Below are positions 47,401 through 56,225 of a stretch of 64,000 bases of DNA, piece after piece; position 1 is the first letter of the stretch; each line of letters starts with the position of its first letter. The stretch is from NCBI RefSeq assembly GCF_026966905.1, contig NZ_JAPUBN010000011.1, positions 372,001 to 436,000 on the forward strand, in the 5' to 3' direction. A program made the position numbers and the translations under genes. Under the pieces are notes generated by a model that saw only the letters and a program-made list of their open reading frames with translations, made no database searches and was not told the origin of the DNA. The DNA comes from Marinomonas phaeophyticola (GTDB lineage: Bacteria > Pseudomonadota > Gammaproteobacteria > Pseudomonadales > Marinomonadaceae).

Positions 47401-48126
47401 TTATATTGATAATGTTTTACTGTATTTTTCTTGGGATGAGCAGGGAGAGCCGTCCCAATAAGTATAATTGATGTTATTTTTCTCAACTTTTATATGACTG
47501 AGACTGACTGTTTTGGCGTCTTCTCTATGCATACATACGGATTTCATTGATTTAGTCGGTAGGTGTGAGCGATGAAAATCGAATAATAATTCTGGTGTGA
47601 TTTCTTGTTTGTTTTGCGTTAATAAGCTTTTGAAACTGTCTTGTCTGTGTTGGGAAACAATTGGGAAATCTACACCTGAAGAAGTGAAAGGTGAGACAAT
47701 ATTTAGGCTTTGATATTGGTTATGGCCGTCCCAGCAGAGACTGTAGGGTTTGCTTTTGTCAGGGCAGAATACTAGCAAGCTGAAAGGCGCGTAGGTTAAT
47801 AGCACCATTTCTGACAGTGCGGCGCGAATTTTTTCAAAGCTATTGAGTTCTAAAAGCTGTTTAACCAATATGCCTCTACTGATAAGAGGTCCTGTTGGTG
47901 GTTTACCTTGATAAAAATTCAACAAGCAAACAGTAATTCCCGAGTGGGTGACACCCATCCAAGAGCCTAACCCTTGAGGATCAACAGGCATGATATAAGT
48001 GGCGTTATTTATTTTTGTGGATGAGAATATTTGTGGAGGTTGTGCTTTTTCTCGACTACGTTGCTCGTCTCGATTGAAAAAAACTTGGTAACCATCCTCA
48101 TTGTATAACCAGCTGACTGTGCACAT
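47401..48126 (-). CDS. NRDE / TANGO2-family protein
   Basis: 241-aa protein. The hallmark motif NRDE is at residues 18-21, after the family start MCTVSWLYNEDGYQVFFNRDE, with Cys2 in the position of an Ntn-type nucleophile. PxGLGSWMGVT and LLNFYQG follow as usual. TANGO2-type proteins have been linked to haem or acyl-CoA handling in eukaryotes; the bacterial role is unknown. It starts two bases after the DinB-like gene, as the last gene of the five-gene operon. Confidence 0.85.
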   Translation of the reverse strand: MCTVSWLYNEDGYQVFFNRDEQRSREKAQPPQIFSSTKINNATYIMPVDPQGLGSWMGVTHSGITVCLLNFYQGKPPTGPLISRGILVKQLLELNSFEKIRAALSEMVLLTYAPFSLLVFCPDKSKPYSLCWDGHNQYQSLNIVSPFTSSGVDFPIVSQHRQDSFKSLLTQNKQEITPELLFDFHRSHLPTKSMKSVCMHREDAKTVSLSHIKVEKNNINYTYWDGSPCSSQEKYSKTLSI

Positions 48127-48128
48127 AA

Positions 48129-48662
48129 TTATGAGGTGACCGTGTTGAGCGATTCTTGTTGGCGCACATAGGTAGCGGTTGCTGGAGCCAAACCAAAATG
48201 TTTTGGTGTTTCTAGATTTTGCAGTTTCACCGCGACACCAATTAATGCCATGTGATGAATACAGTGGCTGGCAACAAAAATCAGTTCTCTATGTAAGCTT
48301 GAGACCAGGTGATCTGATTGTTCTTCCTCCAAACAGACTTCTGAAACTATGGTAACAGGTGTCGCTAATGCCTCTTGGCTTAAAGTCAGTAGCCATTGTT
48401 TTATGTTATTAAGTTCTTGTTTTGCGGTTGTTAAACAGGTTTCTACTTTCGCACCTCTACGGCGCAGATTGTAATCAATGTGCTTTTTTGAAAAACCATT
48501 CACTATGACTAAATAGTTATCAATAATATGACGGATATGCTGCCCAATGCTGCTATTAATATGAGGCGTACAGATGTGGCAATAGGATGAGTCATCTAGT
48601 GAATCTAATAAGTCTTGAGCTTGTTGAATGGTTTCTAAATTACCTTTTACAACCGGTATCAT
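48129..48662 (-). CDS. DinB-like four-helix protein
   Basis: 177-aa protein with the metal-ligand pattern of DinB/YfiT-type helical bundles: SSIGQHIRHIIDNY at the front and SLHRELIFVASHCIHHMALI near the C-terminus, giving a three-histidine site. Proteins of this fold can be thiol-dependent metalloenzymes, but the substrate here is not known. It overlaps the upstream acyltransferase gene by four bases (ATGA). Confidence 0.78.
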   Translation of the reverse strand: MIPVVKGNLETIQQAQDLLDSLDDSSYCHICTPHINSSIGQHIRHIIDNYLVIVNGFSKKHIDYNLRRRGAKVETCLTTAKQELNNIKQWLLTLSQEALATPVTIVSEVCLEEEQSDHLVSSLHRELIFVASHCIHHMALIGVAVKLQNLETPKHFGLAPATATYVRQQESLNTVTS

Positions 48663-50491
48663 TTTTCCTCCTGAGGATCAGGTAATTGTGTTTCCATCTT
48701 TTGGTGATGAAAATCTAAATAGTATTCTGCCTGCTCTTTCCCCATATATTTACCTAATACTCTTGGGGTGAGTTGGGTTAAGTCTACGGTAATTAGACCG
48801 TCTACTGTTTGATTAAAGTCCGGATCAACGTTAAAACTAATAAAACGACCTTGCAAGGAGAGGTACTGGCGGATTAAAACGGGCACCCCAGCCCCATTTT
48901 CTAAGCGAGATACAATGTTAGATAGCAATTGAATGTCGGCTAAACCTGAAAGTAAATTTACTGACCAGAAAGGTTTGCTCGCTAAAGGTACGGGATGGGT
49001 CGCTTCCACAAGCTTGGAGCGATCGGCATCATAAAAATGGGCGGTTAGGCAGCTGACAATCAGCTGGTGGGTGAGGGCTTTGTATTCACCACTGATGCTT
49101 ACTGGTCCGAATAACGTTTTGTATTGCGGGTTTCGTGAGACGAAGGTGGCAATGCCTTTCCATAGAAGCATAAGAGGAGATAAACTTTTCTGGTATGGCT
49201 TATCGATAACAGACCGTCCCATTTCAATGGCATTGGGCTGGGTTTTGATGAAATTTTCATCAAACTTAAATAATGTGCGGCTATACAGCCCTTGAATGCC
49301 CGATTTTTGGGTTAAGTCATCGACCAGACCAAGTCTGTATGCACCGACTATATTTTTTTGTTCTTTATCCCAAATAAACAAATGTAAGTAATGGTCATCA
49401 AATTGATCTAAGTCGATTTCCCGGCCGGTACCCTCACCAACCTCTCTAAAATTACGTTCTCTGATAATGCCTATTTGCTTTAATATACAGGGGATTTCTG
49501 TTGCTTCGGCAATGAAAACGCTAAACTGCTTTTGTTGAATTAGCAAGTGATCGGAGGGCAAGGCATGAATCGCTTTCTCTAATTCAGCGCTTGCTACCTC
49601 CTCTAGAATAGGCGCTAGGGGCCTGGACGGGGCAGGGATTTCCTTGGCTTCTTTGGTTAAGTCTTTTTGATGAACTGGCTGGGTTTGTTCTAATAAATAG
49701 GTATTAAGGCGTAAATAGTTCGTGATATCTTGATCGTTATCCATCTTACTAATTTCATGGGGCTCAATGATTGAACCGCAGCGAATACCAATAGATTTAT
49801 TTTTCTTGTTAAGTAGCTCACGACCTAATAGTACGGTTCTAAGTCGTGGATGTATGTTTCCGGCTTTATAGAATAAGGGGGAATTTTGGCCTTCTATAAA
49901 TATCGGTAAACAGCTGGCTTTGCTTGATCTCGCTAGGCGACCGACGAGTCTGCCCCATTCTTTATCTTGCAGATGATGGGTTTGGTCATCAAAAGTAGAG
50001 ACCTCACCAGCAGGGAAGATTAATAAAGCACCGCCAGTTGTTAGGTGTTGTCCTGCTTCTTTGATGGCTTTCATATTGGTACGGCGAGCTTCTTTGGTTT
50101 CAAATACGTCCACACCAATAAATAGATTATCTAATTCTGGAATCCGTTTTAAAAATAAGTTCGCCATAACTTGAATATCGGGACGATATTGCATGAGCAT
50201 TTTGGCTAGAATAACGCCTTCAACGCCCCCGAGCGGGTGGTTAGCAACGATAAGCAGAGGTCCTGTTTTAGGTATGCCTTCTAGTGGTTCTCCGCTGGAG
50301 TGAAAACGGATGCCTAATGAATCTAATGTATGGGTTAAGAAGGTATTAGTATCTGCATTCTGTGGGCGAGTCAGATAATGTTTGTGCAGTTTTTTTAACC
50401 CGGTAATGCTTTCCACAATCGGAGCAAAGCACTTCATAGAGGCAGTGGTTCTAGGAAGTAAAAAAGGGCTAAACTCAGATGCTGTTTTCAT
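48659..50491 (-). CDS. OlsF-like bifunctional acyltransferase (PlsC + OlsB-type N-acyltransferase domains)
   Basis: 610-aa two-domain protein. Residues about 50-270 are a PlsC-type O-acyltransferase; the catalytic His is in NHPLGGVEG (84-92), where an H-x5-E pattern replaces the common H-x4-D, as in a known subfamily. IFPAGEVST is the second motif. From about residue 310 follows an OlsB-like GNAT N-acyltransferase (Acetyltransf_5: RNFREVGEGTGREIDLDQFDDHYLHLFIWD). This O-then-N order is that of OlsF, which makes ornithine lipids in Serratia. The amino-acid substrate here is not proven. It is third in the operon, three bases after the ATP-grasp gene. Confidence 0.82.
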   Translation of the reverse strand: MKTASEFSPFLLPRTTASMKCFAPIVESITGLKKLHKHYLTRPQNADTNTFLTHTLDSLGIRFHSSGEPLEGIPKTGPLLIVANHPLGGVEGVILAKMLMQYRPDIQVMANLFLKRIPELDNLFIGVDVFETKEARRTNMKAIKEAGQHLTTGGALLIFPAGEVSTFDDQTHHLQDKEWGRLVGRLARSSKASCLPIFIEGQNSPLFYKAGNIHPRLRTVLLGRELLNKKNKSIGIRCGSIIEPHEISKMDNDQDITNYLRLNTYLLEQTQPVHQKDLTKEAKEIPAPSRPLAPILEEVASAELEKAIHALPSDHLLIQQKQFSVFIAEATEIPCILKQIGIIRERNFREVGEGTGREIDLDQFDDHYLHLFIWDKEQKNIVGAYRLGLVDDLTQKSGIQGLYSRTLFKFDENFIKTQPNAIEMGRSVIDKPYQKSLSPLMLLWKGIATFVSRNPQYKTLFGPVSISGEYKALTHQLIVSCLTAHFYDADRSKLVEATHPVPLASKPFWSVNLLSGLADIQLLSNIVSRLENGAGVPVLIRQYLSLQGRFISFNVDPDFNQTVDGLITVDLTQLTPRVLGKYMGKEQAEYYLDFHHQKMETQLPDPQEEK

Positions 50492-50494
50492 ATT

Positions 50495-51619
50495 TTAATC
50501 CATGGATGGGTAATCAACGACCCAACTCTTTTCTTCTCGCCAAGCGCGATACAATGATGATAAGGATGGTGTTTGGTAACCAGCTTTACGATTTAGATGG
50601 CCAATTTCGTATAAAGTTCGATATTGATTCATTAAAACTTTTATGGCGTCTGGTAGCTTGGTTTTACTGTCCCAAATATGTGTTGCTTCACTGCTTGCAC
50701 CATTGACTTCTAAAATTTGAAAATTTTCGCCTTTCATTAGATCGTCAATGTTTTTAAATTTGACGTCGAGACGGCCATAATGAAACTCGGGCATACCATC
50801 AAAGAAAGTATCAAGTGATTCCGCAAGTGCCTCGGTAATATAACGATTTCCGTCTCTAAAAATACTGCCACCACTATGGCTGCCAGCAAAGGCAATACGA
50901 AATGCTTCTCCCTCTGGGATAACCTTATCGTGGTTTGCCTTATGTCTAGGCAAATAGACGTGAGATAGCAGACTCGCTCTTGGGTCCGCCATAATTAACT
51001 GCTTGAGGGTACTGACTCCATCACCGATCACCCAAGGTGTGTATTTAAGGGTGATCGAAATGATTTTTCCTTTTTTTTCACCTGGGTAACGTATATAGAA
51101 TACTCCCGCTTCTGCTTGATATTTTGATTTTTCTTGCAATAAAAAACGAGCGCTCTTTGGGAAAGCCGAAATATAGTGGATTAATTGATCTTCTGTTTCA
51201 ATTAACCGTACGCCCACACCACGGCATCCTAGATCTGGTTTTGCGACGGCGGGCAGCTGCAGTCCCTTTGTGTGATAATCTGTTAATGTATTTTGAGCAT
51301 TGGTTTTATCATCAAGAAGCGCTTCATTCGTTGATGTCACGTATTCGCATAAATAAGAGCGCACATCCTCTGCCGCTTGATTGAGGATATCGGCTTTTGA
51401 TTCTCCAACCATACCGCTTAAAGGAATTTTTGGATTGGCAATCAAGGGGAGGCAAACGTTTCTGTATTTCACGCTTAGACCAAGGCATTGAAAAAATACC
51501 GGCATATACATGGCCCAAGCAGGCCAGAATTCAAAGAATGAGACCGGCTTCTCCGTGATCTCCAGAGGAGGCATTCCCTCGTTTATGCCAGCAGGCAAGG
51601 CGACTTTTGTGATTTTCAA
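50495..51619 (-). CDS. ATP-grasp ligase-like protein of unknown substrate
   Basis: 374-aa soluble protein. ATP-grasp features are visible: the lysine and glycine loop VAKPDLGCRGVGVRLI (about residues 133-150), a second lysine in FLLQEK, and the metal site FQILEVNGASSEATH near 315. The layout resembles D-alanine-D-alanine ligase, but the substrate-binding parts differ and I cannot name the product. Such enzymes join a carboxylate to an amine via an acyl-phosphate. It overlaps dedA by four bases. Confidence 0.78.
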   Translation of the reverse strand: MKITKVALPAGINEGMPPLEITEKPVSFFEFWPAWAMYMPVFFQCLGLSVKYRNVCLPLIANPKIPLSGMVGESKADILNQAAEDVRSYLCEYVTSTNEALLDDKTNAQNTLTDYHTKGLQLPAVAKPDLGCRGVGVRLIETEDQLIHYISAFPKSARFLLQEKSKYQAEAGVFYIRYPGEKKGKIISITLKYTPWVIGDGVSTLKQLIMADPRASLLSHVYLPRHKANHDKVIPEGEAFRIAFAGSHSGGSIFRDGNRYITEALAESLDTFFDGMPEFHYGRLDVKFKNIDDLMKGENFQILEVNGASSEATHIWDSKTKLPDAIKVLMNQYRTLYEIGHLNRKAGYQTPSLSSLYRAWREEKSWVVDYPSMD

Positions 51620-52185
51620 GCAGGTTGTTCCTTTAGCAAATAGGTATTGATCAGTTTATTGATTGAGATAATAACAATAATCATCATAGGTGCCAGTCCC
51701 CAACGCCATAAAGAGCTTTCTACCCAAAGAGCGTCCCCTAAAGCAAAAACCGAGGCGTATATAAGGATAGACCATAAGAACGTGGCGAGCCCAACAGACA
51801 AAAAGAAGGTTGCAGGTTTAATGTGTAAAGCGCCACAGACTAAATATCCAGTGCCTCGTAAGCCGGGTAAAAAGCGGATGAGGAATACATTTAAAAATGC
51901 ATTTTGCTGTAGCTTATGTTGAATTTTGATGACCTTTGAGTGGGATAGCCGTTGTTGCACCCAGTGAAACTTATGACAATAACGGCCAATGTAAAATAGT
52001 CCGATATCGCCTGAGGCAATACCAATAAAGACCGCCATGATTCCCAAGTGAGTAGGTAAGCTTCCTTCTACTGATAAAAGAGCGGCTCCAACAATGGCAG
52101 CGTCTTCTAAAATATAAGAAATAAAAATAATACCCAGAGCAATCGCATAGGGATTTTGAGACCAAGTGAGTAAAGTGTCTAACAT
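51616..52185 (-). CDS. DedA/SNARE-associated family membrane protein
   Basis: 189-aa inner-membrane protein with several hydrophobic segments. DedA features include an N-terminal ILEDAAIVGAAL helix with paired acidic residues and the FLIRFLPGLRGTGYLVCGAL motif. DedA proteins contribute to envelope integrity, and several are undecaprenyl-phosphate or lipid flippases. It is the first gene of the five-gene operon; lipid flipping would fit with the OlsF-like gene behind it. Confidence 0.88.
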   Translation of the reverse strand: MLDTLLTWSQNPYAIALGIIFISYILEDAAIVGAALLSVEGSLPTHLGIMAVFIGIASGDIGLFYIGRYCHKFHWVQQRLSHSKVIKIQHKLQQNAFLNVFLIRFLPGLRGTGYLVCGALHIKPATFFLSVGLATFLWSILIYASVFALGDALWVESSLWRWGLAPMMIIVIISINKLINTYLLKEQPA

Positions 52186-52360
52186 ATAAAATTCAAACTA
52201 AACCATTTTTTCTACTATAGGACTTCAGACATATCAAAAGCTAGCGAGTTCAATGAAATTGTATATATATTTACGGAGGAGGTTTTCTGGAGGAGGAAAT
52301 AGAGGTTTGCACACAAGATGCACACTTTTTTAGCTGTGTTATTGATTTTATTGAAAAAGA

Positions 52361-52436
52361 TGGTGTCCCCACCAGGACTCGAACCTGGAATAGCCGCTTA
52401 GGAGGCGGCAGGTATATCCTGTTTACCTATGGGGAC
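52361..52436 (-). tRNA. tRNA-Arg (anticodon CCU)
   Basis: 76 nt including an encoded CCA. The 7-bp acceptor GTCCCCA/TGGGGAC, the D-arm, the anticodon stem GCCGC/GCGGC with loop CTCCTAA (anticodon CCT) and the T-arm CCAGG-TTCGAGT-CCTGG all fold. It reads AGG codons. Confidence 0.97.
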
Positions 52437-52499
52437 AATGTTCTGCTTGTTTTTTGATCTAAAAACGTCTTTAAAAAGATATTTAGCAAAGTTGCTGAT

Positions 52500-52528
52500 T
52501 TTATACATTATTTTTTGAAATACGGCAA
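52500..52528 (-). promoter_or_regulatory. Candidate sigma-70 promoter for tRNA-Arg
   Basis: On the minus strand TTGCCG (plus-strand 52523-52528) and TATAAA (52500-52505) are 17 bases apart, about 60 bases before the tRNA. The -35 overlaps a small hairpin that may end the flgMN transcript. Confidence 0.5.
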
Positions 52529-52586
52529 ATAAAAGCCGCATTTTAATCGATTTTGTCTGTCTTAATGTGGGAGATATATAGAAGGA

Positions 52587-53063
52587 TTAAGCTCTACCGA
52601 TCGTATGTTTACTGCTAACCGGTTTCGTTCCGCCTGTAGCTGTATAGACGCGGCTTTTCTTATCCGTTCCTTTTAGGATTTCTAAGAGGGACTTATTGCG
52701 TTTTTGGGCTATATATAAAATCTGTTCGTTACTCTGATTTTTTACCTTGCAGGACTCCAAAAGAATTTCACACTCTAATACGAGATCATTAAGACGAGGA
52801 TTTTCTAATTGAGTTTGTAACCAAGCTTTGAATTGACCTTCCTCAGCTTTTTTTTGGTCAATGATGCCAAATTTCAGTAACAACGAATGGCGCTTAATGT
52901 TTAAAGAGTCAAGTTCATCTAAAATGGATTGTTTCTGTTCAGAAATTTCCAGGATTTTTTCTGGACTCAGCTGGGCAAGCGCGTCACGCTCACTGTCTAG
53001 GAGTGTCGACAGCGAATCTAAAAGTTCTTTATTTCGAGCAAAGATGGGTTCTACAGGGACCAT
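52587..53063 (-). CDS. flgN: Flagellar export chaperone FlgN
   Basis: 158-aa all-helical type III export chaperone for the hook-associated proteins FlgK and FlgL. Its pattern of long coiled helices (LLDSLSTLLDSERDALAQL..EKILEISEQKQSILDEL) is that of FlgN. It lies 35 bases after flgM, as in most gammaproteobacterial flagellar clusters. Sequence identity in this family is low, so the call depends on context as well. Confidence 0.9.
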   Translation of the reverse strand: MVPVEPIFARNKELLDSLSTLLDSERDALAQLSPEKILEISEQKQSILDELDSLNIKRHSLLLKFGIIDQKKAEEGQFKAWLQTQLENPRLNDLVLECEILLESCKVKNQSNEQILYIAQKRNKSLLEILKGTDKKSRVYTATGGTKPVSSKHTIGRA

Positions 53064-53098
53064 ACAATCAGCTTAGAATCAGGTAGTGCTTGTTAAGG

Positions 53099-53416
53099 TT
53101 AAGCGAATAGAGCATCAATACTTTGCATGTTACTGGCTAACTTTTGAGTATCAATTTGATATTCACCCGCGGCAATAGCTTGTTTAACCCGCTCGACTTT
53201 CTCCATATCCATATCTGGAAGATTTGATATTTTTGCTTCTTGATCTTTTAATATTTGAGCTGCATCACTTAACTGAACCGTATCTTCAGAAAGCGTGTCT
53301 TTACTAGATACATTTTGTCCAGCTCTATTCTCGGTAGACTCAGAAGATTTTTGTAATCTTTCATTCTTACCTATGTTGGCTTGATTACCCAAGCCGTTAC
53401 TAATATTAATTGCCAT
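53099..53416 (-). CDS. flgM: Anti-sigma-28 factor FlgM
   Basis: Holds FliA inactive until the hook-basal body is complete, and is then exported. The protein is 105 aa. The C-terminal FliA-binding region is recognisable: DTVQLSDAAQILKDQE then EKVERVKQAIAAGEYQIDTQKLASNM. The ATG at 53416 gives the normal MAINISNG-type start and follows AGGAT; the longer reading from 53533 would run through its own promoter. Confidence 0.93.
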   Translation of the reverse strand: MAINISNGLGNQANIGKNERLQKSSESTENRAGQNVSSKDTLSEDTVQLSDAAQILKDQEAKISNLPDMDMEKVERVKQAIAAGEYQIDTQKLASNMQSIDALFA

Positions 53417-53454
53417 AATCCTATCCGCCCCTGAAAATTTTTCACTTAAAGCAA

Positions 53455-53481
53455 CTATCGGCTGTCTAATAAGAAACTTTA
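53455..53481 (-). promoter_or_regulatory. Sigma-28 (FliA) promoter for flgMN
   Basis: On the minus strand TAAAGTTT (plus-strand 53474-53481), 11 bases, then GCCGATAG (53455-53462). This is a near-perfect FliA site with exact spacing, about 39 bases before the flgM start. It would give the usual feedback of FliA on its own inhibitor. Confidence 0.88.
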
Positions 53482-53529
53482 GATATTTTTGTAAAAAATA
53501 ATTATAAAGTACTTTTCTGGATAATCGTT

Positions 53530-54225
53530 TCAATAGTTTACAAGAATCTCGTTGCTGGATACAACTTTTCCGTACACAATTCGACCAGAGCTGATGTTTT
53601 TTACTCTTATTTGCTGTCCGAGTGTGCCGTTTTCGAGTGATTCTCCATTCATTCTAACGCTGATAGCATTACTTTGCGCTTTAATCATGACTCGTGATCC
53701 TTTTTTGACAATGATCGGTAGCTCTGTCAGTTTGTCAGTAATGACGGTATTGATGTTAATATTACGAGAGGCAACAAACCCAAAGGGTGGGTTTTCTTTG
53801 TTGTAGATATCACCTCTTAATTTGGTGATATCGACTTGGATTAAATCGGTATTGTGTGAGCTGATAGGTTGTTTTCTTGATATGGGAGTAATGGCCACAT
53901 AAGCTTCTAGTAAGATCATTTGATTTACAGGAACATAAAACTTCCACGCGGGGGCGAAGCATTCAACAGTATAAGTAGTGCGTTTTTGTGCATCTTGACG
54001 TGAATTGATGATGGATAAGTTTTCCTCAGAACACGTAGGTAGATAACTAAAGTCCGCTCTGTTTTCTAGCTCAATATTCACGTCAGCTTGAGGATAAAGC
54101 TCTGCTAATCGAGGTTTTTCATGGTGTTCTATAAAGTCAGTGATATAGCGTTGAAGGTCTGTTGCGCTACTAACAGAAGAGAAACTGCAAATTATTGAGA
54201 CGAGAGAAAAAATTTTTTTGTTCAT
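53530..54225 (-). CDS. flgA: Flagellar P-ring assembly chaperone FlgA
   Basis: 231-aa periplasmic protein that helps FlgI form the P ring. A signal peptide (MNKKIFSLVSIICSFSSVSS) comes first. An N-terminal domain follows, with a SAF domain in the C-terminal half (ASRNININTVITDKLTELPIIVKKGSRV) and the FlgA tail GTLGQQIRVKNISSGRIVYGKVVSSNEILV. It is transcribed away from cheV and followed by flgM. Confidence 0.93.
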   Translation of the reverse strand: MNKKIFSLVSIICSFSSVSSATDLQRYITDFIEHHEKPRLAELYPQADVNIELENRADFSYLPTCSEENLSIINSRQDAQKRTTYTVECFAPAWKFYVPVNQMILLEAYVAITPISRKQPISSHNTDLIQVDITKLRGDIYNKENPPFGFVASRNININTVITDKLTELPIIVKKGSRVMIKAQSNAISVRMNGESLENGTLGQQIRVKNISSGRIVYGKVVSSNEILVNY

Positions 54226-54368
54226 ACAGGTAAATATCTCACAGTTTTAGCGCTAAGTTTGCATAAGATATTAGTAAAATAACAAATATCACTCTATGAT
54301 TGGATGATATTTACATATTTTTTGAGGTTCGCCTTGGCGACACAATAAGGTTCATAGGAGATATAGTT

Positions 54369-55301
54369 ATGGCCGGAGTTCTCGATACAGTAAACCAGCG
54401 TACCCAACTTGTTGGTGAGAACCGTCTGGAGTTGTTGTTATTTCGCTTGAATGGAAAACAAATTTACGGCATTAACGTTTTTAAAGTAAAAGAAGTTTTG
54501 CAGTGCCCAAAGTTAACAACCATGCCTCATAGTAGTCCTGTTGTTAGAGGTGTTGCTCATATTCGTGGCGGCACTATTCCAATTTTGGATCTAGGTTTGG
54601 CGACAGGTGATAGGCCAATTGAAAACATTAATGAATGTTTTGTCATCATCACAGAATATAACCGTCGTATTCAAGGCTTCTTGGTTAAAGGCGTTGAACG
54701 CATTGTTAATATGAATTGGAGTGATATTCAGCCACCACCAAAAGGCTTATTGCATGATAATTATTTAACCGCTGTTTGTCAGGTTGATAAGCACATGGTG
54801 GAAATTATTGATGTAGAACAAATCCTTTCTGAGGTCGCTCCCACTAAACAAGATATTTCAACTGGTATTGTTACCGATTCGGTACAAGAGAATGCGAAGC
54901 AACATCACATACTTATTGTTGACGATTCAAGTGTGGCTCGCAAGCAAATTAAGCGTTGTATGGAAGATGTTGGTTTTGCAACAACGGTATTGTGTGACGG
55001 TCGCGAAGCATTAGAGTATCTGCAAAATATTGCCGATGATGGCGGTGATGTTACTACTGAGTTCGCCATGGTTATTTCAGATATAGAAATGCCTGAAATG
55101 GATGGATATACGCTAACCACTCGGATACGTAATGACAGTCGATTAAGTGACTTATTTATTTTGCTGCATACCTCATTAAGTGGTGTGTTTAATGAAGCGA
55201 TGGTGAAAAAAGTGGGCGCGGATGGCTTCTTAGCAAAATTCCAACCAGACGAATTGGCCCGTTTGGCAATAGAAACGGTTCAGATTCAGGGTGATGAGTG
55301 A
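54369..55301 (+). CDS. cheV: Chemotaxis protein CheV
   Basis: 310-aa fusion of an N-terminal CheW domain (about 1-165, ENRLELLLFRLNGKQIYGINVFKVKEV..) and a C-terminal receiver domain (DDSSVARKQIKRCMEDVG; phospho-acceptor Asp in the SDIEMPEMDGYTL loop). It couples receptors to CheA and may adapt by phosphorylation. The ATG at 54369, after AGGAG, gives the usual MAGVLDTVNQRTQLVG start. A small palindrome TCGCCTTGGCGA lies in its leader (54329-54340). Confidence 0.95.
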   Translation: MAGVLDTVNQRTQLVGENRLELLLFRLNGKQIYGINVFKVKEVLQCPKLTTMPHSSPVVRGVAHIRGGTIPILDLGLATGDRPIENINECFVIITEYNRRIQGFLVKGVERIVNMNWSDIQPPPKGLLHDNYLTAVCQVDKHMVEIIDVEQILSEVAPTKQDISTGIVTDSVQENAKQHHILIVDDSSVARKQIKRCMEDVGFATTVLCDGREALEYLQNIADDGGDVTTEFAMVISDIEMPEMDGYTLTTRIRNDSRLSDLFILLHTSLSGVFNEAMVKKVGADGFLAKFQPDELARLAIETVQIQGDE

Positions 55302-55360
55302 TTTAGGGATGTTTAGCGCATTTAACTAATATTTCAAAAATGTGCTTTTTGGGAGTGACA

Positions 55361-56188
55361 ATGTTGAGTACAACAAACGTAATAACGCCACAAGGATATA
55401 TGAAGTTTCGACAATACTTGGAAAAAGTATGTGGCATTATGTTAAGCGATAATAAGCAATATTTAGTTGCTAGTAGATTAGGTAAATTGCTTGAAAGAGA
55501 AGAAATAACGAAATTAGAAGATTTGGTTTCATTATTGGAAAGAAGAGGGGGGGCATTAAAAGAAGAGGTGATTAATGCTATGACAACGAATGAAACGTTG
55601 TGGTTTAGAGACTCTCATCCTTTTACTATTTTAAAAGAGAAAATCTTACCTGAGTTGGGGGATAGACCAATTAAAATCTGGTCTGCAGCCGCGTCTACGG
55701 GGCAAGAGGCGTATTCCATTAGTATGATCATAGATGAATACAAGTCAAGTTATCCTGGGAAGCTGAGAGCAGGTGAAAAAATAGTGGCTACGGATATTTG
55801 TACAAACATACTGCAACATGCAAAGCAGGCTGAGTATGATAGTTTAGCGATTGTTCGAGGCCTTAGTGAAAGCATGCAAAAACGTTATTTTGATAAATTA
55901 GATAGCGGTGCTTGGAAAGTAAAGTCTCCTATTCGCAACAGAGTGGACTTTCGCTATTTAAATTTGATCGATTCTTATGCTGGTCTTGGTAAGTTTGATG
56001 TGATTTTTTGCCGTAACGTGCTGATTTATTTTTCGGCTGAGTTGAAACTTGATATTTTAACCAGAATGCATAAAGCCTTAAACCCTGGTGGGTACCTATT
56101 TTTGGGTGGGTCTGAGGCATTAAGCGGATTATCTTCTTTGTTTGAAATTGTTCAGTGTCATCCCGGTATTGTTTATCGAGTAAAGTAA
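55361..56188 (+). CDS. cheR: Chemotaxis protein methyltransferase CheR
   Basis: SAM-dependent methylation of glutamates on chemoreceptors. The protein is 275 aa. The N-terminal CheR_N helices lead to the methyltransferase core with MTTNETLWFRDSHPF, IWSAAASTGQEAYSI and CRNVLIYF; the acidic SAM-binding loop TDIC is present. The ATG at 55361 follows GGGAGTG, the better ribosome site than that of ATG 55340. It lies 59 bases after cheV. Confidence 0.95.
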   Translation: MLSTTNVITPQGYMKFRQYLEKVCGIMLSDNKQYLVASRLGKLLEREEITKLEDLVSLLERRGGALKEEVINAMTTNETLWFRDSHPFTILKEKILPELGDRPIKIWSAAASTGQEAYSISMIIDEYKSSYPGKLRAGEKIVATDICTNILQHAKQAEYDSLAIVRGLSESMQKRYFDKLDSGAWKVKSPIRNRVDFRYLNLIDSYAGLGKFDVIFCRNVLIYFSAELKLDILTRMHKALNPGGYLFLGGSEALSGLSSLFEIVQCHPGIVYRVK

Positions 56189-56192
56189 TGTG

Positions 56193-56225
56193 AAAAGGGC
56201 TCTCTCTTCAGTAGAGGGTTCTTTA
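56193..56225 (+). terminator. Probable intrinsic terminator after cheR
   Basis: Twelve paired positions including G-T pairs (56194-56205 with 56213-56224) with a seven-base loop, then T-rich sequence. It falls six bases after the cheR stop and separates cheVR from the flgB operon. Confidence 0.55.

Noticed and set aside
52309..52327. Direct repeat GCACAC-N5-GCACAC near the tRNA
   Set aside because: Two short copies only, no array and no mobile gene; probably chance.
52321..52436. tRNA-Arg as an integration site for a mobile island
   Set aside because: There is no integrase gene, no duplicated tRNA end and no change in gene content; flanking genes are an ordinary flagellar cluster and the DedA operon.
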